From Chitinophaga caseinilytica (GTDB taxonomy: Bacteria > Bacteroidota > Bacteroidia > Chitinophagales > Chitinophagaceae): DNA of 64,000 bases. Of this stretch, positions 33,808-43,365 are shown one piece after another; within the stretch, counting starts at the first letter, position 1; each line of letters starts with the position of its first letter. Made by a program: the position numbers and the translations under genes. The DNA lies in NCBI RefSeq assembly GCF_038396765.1, contig NZ_CP150096.1:5501001-5565000 (forward strand), given 5' to 3'. Below the pieces are notes generated by a model, which was not told the DNA's origin, searched no databases, and was given only the letters and a program-made list of their open reading frames with translations.

Positions 33808-35913
33808 CTATTCCACCTTCTGGCGTTCCTGGACCAGTACAAGGTCAGACAGTTTGACCTGTATCGGTATGTTCCCGACCTGTACCACGGCGGCTTTGGC
33901 GCGTAATTCGAGCACTTTGCCCACCTGGTTGTTGGTCCGGATCTTCACCCGGTCGCCCACCTTTACATCTCCTTTTATCTCTTCGAACTTGTTGTCTATC
34001 TTCTGCTGTATCTTTTCGTTGGCCGCTTTGGCGCGTTTATGGAAGAGCAGCTCTTCCGCCTGGCGGATCACCTTATTCTTATCGTCTGTCCGCTTCCACT
34101 CGATCACGATCTGTTTGAGCTTGCGCTCCATGTCTTTCAGATACTGTATTTCCTCTTCACGGATCTTGTTCTGGAGCTTCTGGAGGGTATATTCATGCTG
34201 TTTTCGTTCCTTGTCCGACAGCACTTCGTATTCTTTCTTGAGTTTCTCGTTTTCTTTCAGCAGTTTAAGGAGGTCTTTCTCCTTGCTTTCCACCTTCTGC
34301 ATATCCTGCTCCGCTTTGTTGAGGAGCTTATCGAGCCGGAAATGCCCTTCGTCCACCAGTTTCCGCGCGCGGTTGATCAGTGCAGGATCGAGGCCGATGC
34401 GCTGCGCGATGGAAAACGTGTAGGAGCTGCCCGGTTTCCCTACGATGAGGCGGTACATGGGGGCAAGATTTTCCTCGTCGAAGCCCATGGCCGCGTTCAC
34501 GATCCCTTTTACCTTTCCGGCCATGACCTTGAGGTTGAGATAGTGGGTGGTTACGATGCCGAAGGCATGTTTGCGGGCCAGCTCTTCCATGATCACTTCC
34601 GCGAAAGCCCCGCCCAGGTTGGGATCGGAACCGGAGCCCAGTTCGTCGATGAAGAAGAGCGTTCTCCCGTTCGCGCTTTCCATGAAGTGTTTCATGTTCT
34701 TGAGATGGGAGCTGTAGGTCGACAGTTCGAACTCCAGGCTTTGCGTATCGCCGATATGGATCATGACCTGCCGGAAGATCCCCAGTTGGCTGGTGGGGTG
34801 CACCGGCACCAGGAGCCCCGCCTGCAGCATGAGCTGGATGAGGCCTACGGTTTTGAGCGTTACGGTTTTGCCACCCGCGTTCGGCCCGCTGATCACGAGG
34901 ATGTGGTTATCCTTGTCGAGCGTGAGGTTCACCGGGATGGTGGGTTTCCCCTGTTTGCGGTTGTACAGCAGCAACAGGGGGTGGTATGCTTCCACCAGGT
35001 GCACCTGGGCGTGGGGTACCAGCATGGGGAAATTCCCGTTGATATCCAGCGCCAGCCGCGATTTTGCGCGGATGAAATCGTAAATCCCCAGGATGTCGTG
35101 GTAGCCGCTCAGCAGGTCGTGGTGTTTGGCCAGGTCTGAAGTGAGGGTGCGGAGGATGCGGTACACCTCTTTTTCCTCCTCCCTTTCCAGGGAAAACACC
35201 TCGTTATTAAGCTGGATGGTTTCCTCCGGTTCGAGGAACGCCGTTTTCCGGGTGTCCGACTCGCCGTGAAGGATCCCCTTCACCATGCGCTTCTGTTCCG
35301 CGAAAATGGCCACTACCCGGCGCCCGTTGAGGAAGCTTTCCTCGATGTCTGCCAGGTACCCCTGCTTCTGGAGTTTCGACAGGATGCGCTCGAATACCCG
35401 CCGCAGCTCCGTCCGTTTCCGGTAGAGGTTCATGCGGATTTTGGCGAGGTCGGGCGTGGCATTGTCCATCACCTGACCCGTTTCGTCGAGCACCTCGTCG
35501 ATCATCGCCACGATCTTCTTTTCGTAATGCGTCCGTTCGATGACACCATACAGGGCGGAATAGGTTACCCGCCTGTCGGAGTCGAAGAACCGGAATATGC
35601 TGCCCATGCTTTCGGTCAGCTTGCGGATGAGCATAAATTGCTCCCCGGTGAGCACGGCCCCCTGGATTTCGAGGAGGCGGAGCTCCTTTTTCAGGTTGAG
35701 AACGTAATCGTTCGGGAAATGCTGCTGCAAAAGCACCAGCTGCTTGTATTCATGCGCCTGCTGTAAGGCAGTTCTCACGAAATCGATATGCGTATGCAGG
35801 CGCAGCTCGGCGGCCATCGTTTTGCCCAATTCCGTCTTGCAATGCTCCTGCAGCAAATTTTTTACCTTGTCAAATTCGAGCTGTAAGAGCGCCGAATCCG
35901 GAAATAATTTCAC
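33808..35913 (-). CDS. mutS2: MutS2-like DNA-binding ATPase without Smr domain
   Basis: A 701-residue MutS2-type protein. It opens with LFPDSALLQLEFDKVKNLL, the usual MutS2 start, has core and lever helices, and then the ATPase with Walker A SGPNAGGKT (about 343-350) and Walker B FIDELGSGSDP. The signature region VTTHYLNLKVMAG comes next. A long coiled coil (KLKKEYEVLSDKERKQHEYTL) and a small beta domain (VKVGDRVKIRTNNQVGKVLEL) follow, and the protein ends there. The C-terminal Smr nuclease domain of most MutS2 proteins is missing. The GTG start is chosen because the longer frame begins with a TTG inside the predicted promoter. MutS2 binds branched DNA or rescues collided ribosomes. Confidence 0.88.
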   Translation of the reverse strand: MKLFPDSALLQLEFDKVKNLLQEHCKTELGKTMAAELRLHTHIDFVRTALQQAHEYKQLVLLQQHFPNDYVLNLKKELRLLEIQGAVLTGEQFMLIRKLTESMGSIFRFFDSDRRVTYSALYGVIERTHYEKKIVAMIDEVLDETGQVMDNATPDLAKIRMNLYRKRTELRRVFERILSKLQKQGYLADIEESFLNGRRVVAIFAEQKRMVKGILHGESDTRKTAFLEPEETIQLNNEVFSLEREEEKEVYRILRTLTSDLAKHHDLLSGYHDILGIYDFIRAKSRLALDINGNFPMLVPHAQVHLVEAYHPLLLLYNRKQGKPTIPVNLTLDKDNHILVISGPNAGGKTVTLKTVGLIQLMLQAGLLVPVHPTSQLGIFRQVMIHIGDTQSLEFELSTYSSHLKNMKHFMESANGRTLFFIDELGSGSDPNLGGAFAEVIMEELARKHAFGIVTTHYLNLKVMAGKVKGIVNAAMGFDEENLAPMYRLIVGKPGSSYTFSIAQRIGLDPALINRARKLVDEGHFRLDKLLNKAEQDMQKVESKEKDLLKLLKENEKLKKEYEVLSDKERKQHEYTLQKLQNKIREEEIQYLKDMERKLKQIVIEWKRTDDKNKVIRQAEELLFHKRAKAANEKIQQKIDNKFEEIKGDVKVGDRVKIRTNNQVGKVLELRAKAAVVQVGNIPIQVKLSDLVLVQERQKVE

Positions 35914-35973
35914 TTTTTTGTCAATTTTAATACTGGCTGCCGGCCCAGAGCAGCCTTTCCTTTTTTCGTTCCG

Positions 35974-36005
35974 CAAAGTTGGCCTATACCCGGCAATTGC
36001 TCAAA
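35974..36005 (-). promoter_or_regulatory. Promoter of the MutS2-like gene
   Basis: On the minus strand TTTG (36005-36002), a 20-bp spacer and CAACTTTG (35981-35974, one mismatch to TAnnTTTG). It implies a transcript start near 35967, downstream of the longest possible frame start and upstream of the GTG chosen here. Confidence 0.5.
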
Positions 36006-36140
36006 ACTGATTGATCAACAACCGGCAACGAATGACAAATGCGGTTCATCACCCGTCCGTTCTCAAAAGAATGTTAAAGTTACTTAACTTGTCGATCCAA
36101 TGCGCCCCCGATATCGTTAATTTGAGGACAATACTTCCAA

Positions 36141-36794
<654 letters not shown>

Positions 36795-36797
<3 letters not shown>

Positions 36798-36819
36798 ACG
36801 CCCTGGAGCGTCTATTTTT
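36795..36819 (+). terminator. Terminator overlapping the msrA stop codon
   Basis: A 7-bp stem (TAGACGC at 36795-36801 with GCGTCTA at 36808-36814), a 6-base loop and a T5 tail. The stem begins at the TAG stop codon. Confidence 0.7.
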
Positions 36820-36822
36820 ATT

Positions 36823-37023
36823 TTAAAGCAGTTCGATGTTTTTCGAGCCCTGGTATAGCCAGGACAGCAAAAAATAAGCAACTGCCGTGATAATGAGCAC
36901 ATATCCTGCAAACCCCAGGGCCATGGCCGTTCCGGTTTGCATCCAGCTGTTAATTTCCGCGAAATAGGCCAAAATCGCCAGGATCACTCCCGTGATTCCG
37001 CCAATGAAGGTTACCGTTCTCAT
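36823..37023 (-). CDS. Small two-helix membrane protein, unknown function
   Basis: A 66-residue protein with two membrane helices (about residues 4-20 and 32-56) joined by a short loop (AEINSWMQTG) and a short polar tail. The sequence is Gly/Ala-rich and carries no enzyme motif. It is convergent with msrA, 25 bp from its stop, and stands alone on its strand. Clean start, stop and codon usage support a real gene; function unknown. Confidence 0.62.
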   Translation of the reverse strand: MRTVTFIGGITGVILAILAYFAEINSWMQTGTAMALGFAGYVLIITAVAYFLLSWLYQGSKNIELL

Positions 37024-37188
37024 TTTAGGTTATTCTTTAAGGGTTAAACGTTCGAACTGTCAGTTTTCTACATCCTATAACGTGCCATCCCCGGCAAAGT
37101 TTACAGGCGTGGATAAAGTTAGTCCCTGCCCCCAAAAATGTGGATAACCTGCCACGGAACGTACCCCATAACCGGGGAAATCCGGCAC

Positions 37189-37220
37189 AAAAAAAGGGGA
37201 CCGCCCGGAAGGCGGTCCCC
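37189..37220 (-). terminator. Terminator of the Gfo/Idh-DUF1080 operon
   Basis: A perfect 10-bp stem (GGGGACCGCC at 37196-37205 with GGCGGTCCCC at 37211-37220), a 5-base loop and, on the minus strand, a T-run of seven. It lies 31 bp after the DUF1080 gene stop. Confidence 0.9.
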
Positions 37221-37251
37221 ATATTCATGCGATGCCTTTGCAGGCTCCGGC

Positions 37252-40200
37252 TTATTTCTTCTTCTTTTTGCCTTTGCTTTCGGCTTTGGGTGCCTCGGCA
37301 GTGAGGTCTTTCACGCGGATGTTGCGGAATTTCACGACTGAACCGTGGCCCAGGAACCCGATGTGCCCGGTGGTCCTTTTCAGGCCGGGGTGGTTCTTGT
37401 GGTCGATGGAACCGTTGTCGCGCGCTTCAGCGATATCGCCGTCGAGGATCACGGTGCCGTTCAGCTCCACGGTGATGCGGGTGCCTTTCACAGTCACCTG
37501 CTCGTAGTTCCACTCGCCTACCGGCTTCAGGAACCCGCGTTTTGCGGCGATCACGCCGTACACGGAACCGTGGTACTGGTACACCTGGAGGTTTTTATAG
37601 ATTTCGGCTTCGTTATCGAGGATCTGGAGCTCCATCCCTTCGTACGCTGCGTCGCCGTCGAGGGGGGCGCGGATGCCCAGGCCGTTGTTGGCACCGGGGG
37701 TCAGCTGGAACTCGAAACGGTACACGAAATCGGCATACTCGTCTTTGGTGTAGAGGTTACCGCCGCCATGGCCGCCGGGGCGGCATACGATAGCGCCGTC
37801 TTCCATCACGTAGCTGGTGGTGTTACCGGTCCACTCGTGCATGTTGGTACCGTCGAACAGGATCTTGTACCCTTCTTTCTTTTCGTCGGCGCTCAGCTCG
37901 AAAGGTTTCGGCTGTTCGAACTCGCGAACGTACAGGTTGCGGTAGTACACGTTGGTACCGTGCGCCTGCAGTTCAAGTTGCTCGGAAGCGAAGATGGGCA
38001 GCTTGCGGTCCCAGTAGTTTTCCAGGATCACGTTATCTACCACCAGTTCACCATTCAGGTATACCGTAACGCGGTCGCCCTTCATGATGATGCGGAAGTT
38101 ATTCCATTCGTTGATGGCATTGTCTGCCAGTTTCAGCGGTTTGGAAGCGTTTTTCTGGTTGTTGTACAGGCCACCGGAACCTACTTCAGCGCCTACGTCG
38201 CGGCGGGTAGTGTCCCAGATCTGAACTTGCGGGGTGCCACGAAGGTAAATGCCTGCGTCGCCGTTCGGCTCGATCTTCCAGTCAACGAACATCTCGAAAT
38301 CACCGTATTTCTTTTCGGTGCAGAGGTTGTCGCCATGACCGTTGAACCACAGTACGCCGTCTTTCACGCTCCATCCTTCGCGCATTTTGGCGTCGGCTTT
38401 CTCCTGTTCTTTTTTCAGGGTAGCTGCGTCCATTTTGCTGCGTTTGATGGGGTCGGCCACGAGGCCTTTCCAGCCGCTGAGGTCTTTGCCATTGAACATG
38501 GACACGAACCCTTCGCCGGCGGGCATTTCGGAGAGGTATTTACGGATCGCTTCGCGCTGGTAGCCGGCATCGCCGCCTTTGAGCACGGAGGAAGTTTTTT
38601 CGAGGAGGCTTTTTACGATGTTGCCGCTGTAGCTTTTATCTGCCAGGGCGATGTTCATCACGGCCTGGGCCGCTTCCTGCTGGGCATCGTTATCGTCCAG
38701 GAACTGGCCGGCGAAAACGAGGGCGGGGAAGGTTTTGCATTGTTCTGCTTGCTGCAGGATGGCTTTCTTCAGGCCAGCGTCTTTGGTAAGCTGCATGGCG
38801 TCTTCCAGGTACAGCAGGCGTTGCTCGGCGCGGGTTTCGGCTTTGGCGAGACGAACGTAGCCTTTCAGGGCTTCGTTGCGGGCGCCGGCGTCTTTCCGGG
38901 CGATGTCGAGCAGTGCCGGCATGGCGGAAGCGTCTTTCCAGGCGCTGAGGGCGGCCACGGCAGCCTGTTTCTGCGCTGCGTCGCCTTTATCGGCCGCTTC
39001 TTTCACCATAGCGAGGGAAGAAGCGCCGCCGATGCCGCCGAGCACGGTGAAGTAACGGCCGCGTTTGTCTGCCGGCGCGCTTTTCATGGAAGCGATCACG
39101 GTTGCGGCGTCTCCTGCGCCTGCGGCAGCGATCACGGCATCCTGGATGCCGCTCACTTCCTGTGCGCCGGCGCTGTTCAGCAGCTGGAGCAGGGTGGCGA
39201 GGTTAGCGGAGCTGGCTACGTCTTTCAGGGAAGCGAAAGCCGCTTTGCGAACGTTTTCGTTGGGAGATTTGGTGAGGGGCAGCACCTGTGCGAAAGCACC
39301 GTCTGCCTGGCGGGTAGCCAGTACGTCGAGCAGGGCTACCTGTGCGCCGGCGGGAACGCCGGAAAGGGCCGCGGCCGACTGCGTAGCTACTTCATTGCCT
39401 TTGATGGTTTTGAGGGCAGACTGTACCGCTTCCACTTCTGCGCCGTTGCCTTTGGAAAGCACCTGCAGCAGGGCGGGAACGGCCTGAGCGCCGCCGATCT
39501 GGCCGGCAGCGGTGATAGCGGCGAGGCGAACGCCTGCGTCTTTGTCGCCCAGGAGGCGGTAAGCGGCAGGCAGCGCGATGGCTACTTTATTATTGCCCAG
39601 CATTTCGATGATATCGGCTTTGGCACCGGGAGACGCTGCTTTCAGCGCGTTCAGCCAGCCTGCGATGCTCACGGCGTTAAGGTGTTTGCCGGCCAGTTTG
39701 AGGGCGGCTACACGATACGCGTCATTTTCATGATAGGCAGCCAGCAGTCTTTTCTGGTTCTGATCGCCCTGGAGCTCGTCGAGCAGCGACAGTGCGGCGA
39801 TGCGCACGTGGTTCTGGGCGGGGTCCTTGGCGGTGGTCAGCAGTTTCTCGGCCAAACCTGCGGCTTCCGCTTTTTTACCGGCGGCAGCGAGGTTCTGGAT
39901 GTAAGCGAGGTACGCGGTGGTGGCGTTGGTTTCGTCGTATTTGTAACCGGCGCGCTTGGCGAAGCCTTCCAGCACGGGGGCCGAAGTGGGCGCTGCGATG
40001 TACGACAGTGCGTACAGTGCGGTTTTGGCCAGCATTTTGTCGGTAGACGAAGCCAGGGGCACCAGTACGGTGGCGGCTTCGGGCACGCGGGCGTCGCCGA
40101 TGGCGAGCACGAGGCTTTGCTTGTTGCGGCCCTGTGCTTTATTGATACCGTCGAGCAGTGCCTTGCGGGATGCGGCGGAGTTGATCTGCACGAGGGTGCG

Positions 40201-40659
40201 GGCGGCGATGCCGGACAGGCGCTCGTCTGCCAGGTAACCGGCCAGTGCGGGAACGGCGTCATCGTTGCCGATGGCTTCGAGGCGGCGGATGAAGAATTCC
40301 TTCACCTCTTTATCCTGCACTTTTTCGAGTGCTTTCACGTAAGATTTAACGGCGGCAGCTTTGAGGCTTTCCTTGCCGGGTTGGGTCACGTAAAACGCGT
40401 AACCGGTGAGGGCGTATTCGGCGGCGGTGTTGTCGCCTTTGCCGGGAGCGGCCATCATGGAAGCGATGCCGAGCACGCCTTCTTCGCCCATTTCGGCGAG
40501 GGCCTTCATATTGGCTTCGAGGGCGGCGTTGTTATTGGCAGGTTGCTGTTGCAGCAAATCCGCCACTTTCGTATGTGCAGCACGGTTATCTGGCTTCGGT
40601 TGGGCGAAAACGGCCAACTGAGCGAGGCAACAGGCTGCGATCAGTAATGTTTTTTTCAT
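37252..40659 (-). CDS. HEAT-repeat protein with two DUF1080 (3-keto-glycoside hydrolase) domains
   Basis: A 1135-residue exported protein (signal peptide ending LAVFAQ). Residues about 25-720 are an Ala/Leu-rich array of HEAT-like repeats (for example DKDAGVRLAAITAAGQIGG). Two DUF1080 beta-sandwich domains (PF06439) follow: the first from about 725 (FVSMFNGKDLSGWKGL, then DWKIEPNGDAGIYLRG), the second from about 930 (YKILFDGTNMHEWTGN, then ELQILDNEAEIYKNLQ). Some DUF1080 members hydrolyse 3-keto-glycosides made by Gfo/Idh oxidoreductases, and such a gene lies 27 bp upstream in the same operon. The tail is a Lys-rich run. The HEAT array may be a docking scaffold. Confidence 0.88.
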   Translation of the reverse strand: MKKTLLIAACCLAQLAVFAQPKPDNRAAHTKVADLLQQQPANNNAALEANMKALAEMGEEGVLGIASMMAAPGKGDNTAAEYALTGYAFYVTQPGKESLKAAAVKSYVKALEKVQDKEVKEFFIRRLEAIGNDDAVPALAGYLADERLSGIAARTLVQINSAASRKALLDGINKAQGRNKQSLVLAIGDARVPEAATVLVPLASSTDKMLAKTALYALSYIAAPTSAPVLEGFAKRAGYKYDETNATTAYLAYIQNLAAAGKKAEAAGLAEKLLTTAKDPAQNHVRIAALSLLDELQGDQNQKRLLAAYHENDAYRVAALKLAGKHLNAVSIAGWLNALKAASPGAKADIIEMLGNNKVAIALPAAYRLLGDKDAGVRLAAITAAGQIGGAQAVPALLQVLSKGNGAEVEAVQSALKTIKGNEVATQSAAALSGVPAGAQVALLDVLATRQADGAFAQVLPLTKSPNENVRKAAFASLKDVASSANLATLLQLLNSAGAQEVSGIQDAVIAAAGAGDAATVIASMKSAPADKRGRYFTVLGGIGGASSLAMVKEAADKGDAAQKQAAVAALSAWKDASAMPALLDIARKDAGARNEALKGYVRLAKAETRAEQRLLYLEDAMQLTKDAGLKKAILQQAEQCKTFPALVFAGQFLDDNDAQQEAAQAVMNIALADKSYSGNIVKSLLEKTSSVLKGGDAGYQREAIRKYLSEMPAGEGFVSMFNGKDLSGWKGLVADPIKRSKMDAATLKKEQEKADAKMREGWSVKDGVLWFNGHGDNLCTEKKYGDFEMFVDWKIEPNGDAGIYLRGTPQVQIWDTTRRDVGAEVGSGGLYNNQKNASKPLKLADNAINEWNNFRIIMKGDRVTVYLNGELVVDNVILENYWDRKLPIFASEQLELQAHGTNVYYRNLYVREFEQPKPFELSADEKKEGYKILFDGTNMHEWTGNTTSYVMEDGAIVCRPGGHGGGNLYTKDEYADFVYRFEFQLTPGANNGLGIRAPLDGDAAYEGMELQILDNEAEIYKNLQVYQYHGSVYGVIAAKRGFLKPVGEWNYEQVTVKGTRITVELNGTVILDGDIAEARDNGSIDHKNHPGLKRTTGHIGFLGHGSVVKFRNIRVKDLTAEAPKAESKGKKKKK

Positions 40660-40686
40660 CTGTGATGCTGTTGGAAAGGTGAAGGG

Positions 40687-42021
40687 CTAGATGGTCCAGG
40701 GTCCGCGCATGGCCGGGAAGATGAGGCGGTTGGCGCCTTCGTCGTTCACGAATTCCTGCTTCACGGGGTCGAACTCGAGGTTGCGGCCCAGTTGCAGGGC
40801 GATTTTGCCCATGTTGACGATGGTGGCGGAACGATGGCCGTTTTCTTCGTTGAGCGCGAACTTCTTGCGGTTCTTCACGGCATCCACGAAATCGGTCACC
40901 TGCGGCGCCGGGTCGGGGAATGCGGCCAGTTTCTTTTCCAGGTCGGGGATCGTGGATTTGAACCCGGGGTACAGTTTACCATTGGGCCCTTCGATATAGG
41001 CGGCGCCTGTTTCGGTGCCGGCACCGTCGAGCACGATCTGGCAGCCGTCGGCATATGTATAGGTGATCTTCCTCCAGGTCCCCACTGCATCGCAGTGCTG
41101 CTGGGGAGCGTCGATCTCCACTTTCACGGGGCTGGTATCATCTTTGCCGAGGAAATACTGGATGGGGTCCAGGTAGTGCTGGCCCATGTCGCCCAATCCA
41201 CCGCCATCATAATCCCAGTATCCGCGGAACGTACCGTGTACGCGGTGCGGGTGGTAGGGTTTGTACGGGGCGGGGCCGAGCCACATGTCGTAGTCCAGTT
41301 CCTTGGGAACGGCCTGGGGCTCGAGGTTGGTTTTACCCACCCAGAAGAACTTCCAGTCGAACCCGGTGTGGCGGCTAACGGTCACTTTCAGCGGCCATCC
41401 GAGGAGCCCGCTTTCCACGAGCTTCTTGATGGGTTGAACGGTGGTGCCCATTCCGTAGAAACGGTCTGCGAAACGGAACCAGGTGTTGAGGCGGAAGATG
41501 CGGCCATGTTGCTGCACGGCTTCCACCAGGCGCTTGCCCTCCCCGATCGTGGCGGTCATGGGCTTTTCGCACCATACATCCTTTCCGGCCCGGGCCGCGT
41601 CTGCAGCGATGATGCCGTGCCAATGCGGCGGCGTGGCAACGTGTACGATATCTACTTCGGGGAGCTGGATGAGCTCACGGTAATCCGTAAACGTTTTCAC
41701 TCCCTTGTCGCCCAGCTGGTTCATGGCCTGCTGGATATGACCTTTATCGACGTCGCAGATCGCCACTACGCGGGTGCCCGCATAACCGAAGTGACCGCGG
41801 CCCATGCCGCCGGTGCCCACTACGCCCTTCGTCAGCGTATCGCTCGGGGCAAGATAGCCGCGGCCGAGAACGTGACGGGGAACGATGGTAAAGGCCGCTA
41901 ACGCTCCCAGGGAATTACGGACAAATGACCGCCTGGAAGGATGATTGACTTTTTTCCCATGATCTTTGTAAAAAAGGTAAAACGTGAATTTGGTGGGACA
42001 AAATACAAATTCAACATTCAT
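40687..42021 (-). CDS. Gfo/Idh/MocA family oxidoreductase with Tat-type signal
   Basis: A 444-residue protein. A twin-arginine signal (SRRSFVRNSLGALAAFTIVP) is followed by a Rossmann start KGVVGTGGMGRGHFGYAGTRVVAICDVD. The conserved EKP motif lies in VWCEKPMTAT, with a C-terminal substrate domain after it. Family members oxidise sugars with tightly held NAD(P). Export by Tat plus the downstream DUF1080 gene points to periplasmic oxidation of a glycoside to its 3-keto form, followed by hydrolysis. The N-terminus is odd: 24 hydrophobic residues precede the expected MGKK start, whose ATG (out of frame) would be in frame if the A6 run behind it had one more A. Confidence 0.87.
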   Translation of the reverse strand: MNVEFVFCPTKFTFYLFYKDHGKKVNHPSRRSFVRNSLGALAAFTIVPRHVLGRGYLAPSDTLTKGVVGTGGMGRGHFGYAGTRVVAICDVDKGHIQQAMNQLGDKGVKTFTDYRELIQLPEVDIVHVATPPHWHGIIAADAARAGKDVWCEKPMTATIGEGKRLVEAVQQHGRIFRLNTWFRFADRFYGMGTTVQPIKKLVESGLLGWPLKVTVSRHTGFDWKFFWVGKTNLEPQAVPKELDYDMWLGPAPYKPYHPHRVHGTFRGYWDYDGGGLGDMGQHYLDPIQYFLGKDDTSPVKVEIDAPQQHCDAVGTWRKITYTYADGCQIVLDGAGTETGAAYIEGPNGKLYPGFKSTIPDLEKKLAAFPDPAPQVTDFVDAVKNRKKFALNEENGHRSATIVNMGKIALQLGRNLEFDPVKQEFVNDEGANRLIFPAMRGPWTI

Positions 42022-42125
42022 ATTCTAATACTATTCCACAAAAAGATGATGAACTTTATACCAGTATTTATCGAACGAAGGGACTTTAATAAAGATTTTA
42101 TAGAAGTTTAATTAACTTTAAAGAA

Positions 42126-42920
42126 ATGTTCGCCACTTTTCCGCCGCCGCCGCAACTTTCCGGGTACGTCCGGATGTTTTGGGTCTTCGAGCACGAGGTG
42201 CCCGCAGGCGAGGCGTATGTGTACCGGTCGATGGCCGACGGGTGTGCGGAATTGATATTTCATTACCGGAACCGTTTTGCGCCGCTCACGGGCACTGAGG
42301 GCGCGGGGTTTTCGCATCTTCACGCCCAGACCAGCCGGCATTCGCGGTTCCTCACGCACGGGAGCTTCGGGATTTTCGGCGCATACCTCTACCCTACGGC
42401 CGTTCCCGCGCTGTTCGGCCACAGTTCGGCCATCGTCGCCAACTGCATGCCCGATCTGCAAAGCATCATGGGCCGCAGCGGCATCGATCTGGAAGAACGC
42501 ATCATCACCGCCCGCTATCATCATCAACGGGTAGAAATCCTTTCCGAATACCTCATTTCCCTCCTCCGGCAACGCAAACAGGAAGCCTCCGCCGTGCAGA
42601 TCGCCGTGCGGTCGATCCTCGCGGCAGACGGGATGGTCAATATCAGCGAGCTTGCATCGTCCGTCAGCCTGTCTACCCGCCAGTTCGAGCGCAACTTCAA
42701 ATCGGCAGCGGGTTTCACGCCGAAATTATTCACGCGTATCATCCGCTTCCACCGCGCGCTGAACGCTTACGGCGCGTTCGACGGCAATCTTGCGGGCCTC
42801 GCTTACGAATGCGGTTATTATGACCAGTCGCATTTTATCCATGATTTCCGGGAGTTTTCCGGTTACCTGCCGCGCGAATATTTCATGGGGCGGCCGGAAG
42901 GCATCGAGTACAGGGAGTAA
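42126..42920 (+). CDS. AraC family transcriptional regulator
   Basis: A 264-residue regulator. The N-terminal domain (FPPPPQLSGYVRMFWVFEHE, then YRSMADGCAELIFHY) is the form found in Bacteroidota AraC proteins that begin by describing a beta sensor. The C-terminal AraC domain (about 160-260) has ISELASSVSLSTRQFERNFKSAAGFTPKLF and a second HTH in LAGLAYECGYYDQSHFIHDFREFSG. The ligand is unknown. It is divergent from the oxidoreductase operon, 104 bp apart, and precedes the VOC gene by 64 bp. Either may be a target. Confidence 0.9.
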   Translation: MFATFPPPPQLSGYVRMFWVFEHEVPAGEAYVYRSMADGCAELIFHYRNRFAPLTGTEGAGFSHLHAQTSRHSRFLTHGSFGIFGAYLYPTAVPALFGHSSAIVANCMPDLQSIMGRSGIDLEERIITARYHHQRVEILSEYLISLLRQRKQEASAVQIAVRSILAADGMVNISELASSVSLSTRQFERNFKSAAGFTPKLFTRIIRFHRALNAYGAFDGNLAGLAYECGYYDQSHFIHDFREFSGYLPREYFMGRPEGIEYRE

Positions 42921-42960
42921 CCATGTCGCTTTTCTCCTATTTTCCCGCTACCGGTGCTTT

Positions 42961-42968
42961 TAACTTTG
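42961..42968 (+). promoter_or_regulatory. -7 promoter box of the VOC gene
   Basis: TAACTTTG is a perfect TAnnTTTG box 16 bp before the ATG, indicating a separate transcript from the AraC gene upstream. Confidence 0.5.
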
Positions 42969-42984
42969 ATAAAAATCATTTGTT

Positions 42985-43365
42985 ATGACTACTGTGAACA
43001 AACCCGCGGGCAGCAACACCGTCAGCCCCTACTTCATCGTCAACGACGGCGAAAAATTCCTCGGATTCCTGAAAGATGTGCTGGGCGCCACGGAAAACGG
43101 CGTGTATCGCAGCGACGACGGGCAGATTATCCATGCGCAATTGCGGATGGGCGACGATGGCGGCATCATGTTCGGTGTGGCGAAGCCGGAATGGCCTGCG
43201 GAGACGGGCAGTGTTTTCGTGTATGTCGGCGATACCGACGGTATTTACAAAAAGGCACTTGCGCAGGGTAGCGAGTCGCGGCAGGCGCCGGAAGACAAAG
43301 ACTACGGCCGGGCGGCGGGCTTCCGCGACCCATTCGGCAATACCTGGTGGATCACTCAGGTGTGA
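42985..43365 (+). CDS. VOC family (glyoxalase/bleomycin-resistance fold) protein
   Basis: A 126-residue protein with the paired beta-alpha-beta-beta-beta modules of the vicinal-oxygen-chelate superfamily: VSPYFIVNDGEKFLGFLKDVLGA, then IIHAQLRMGDDGGIMFG, then GSVFVYVGDTDGIYKKAL and AAGFRDPFGNTWWITQV. The last motif (DPFGNTWWI) is typical of PhnB-like VOC proteins. Members include dioxygenases, resistance proteins and lyases; no reaction can be assigned. The last 10 bp overlap the end of the convergent acyltransferase gene. Confidence 0.85.
   Translation: MTTVNKPAGSNTVSPYFIVNDGEKFLGFLKDVLGATENGVYRSDDGQIIHAQLRMGDDGGIMFGVAKPEWPAETGSVFVYVGDTDGIYKKALAQGSESRQAPEDKDYGRAAGFRDPFGNTWWITQV

Noticed and set aside
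37345..40647. 1100-codon open frame opposite the DUF1080 gene
   Set aside because: It is the antisense shadow of a GC-rich, Ala/Leu-repeat gene; its residues (VAGG, EAFF and similar) show no family and the real gene lies on the other strand.
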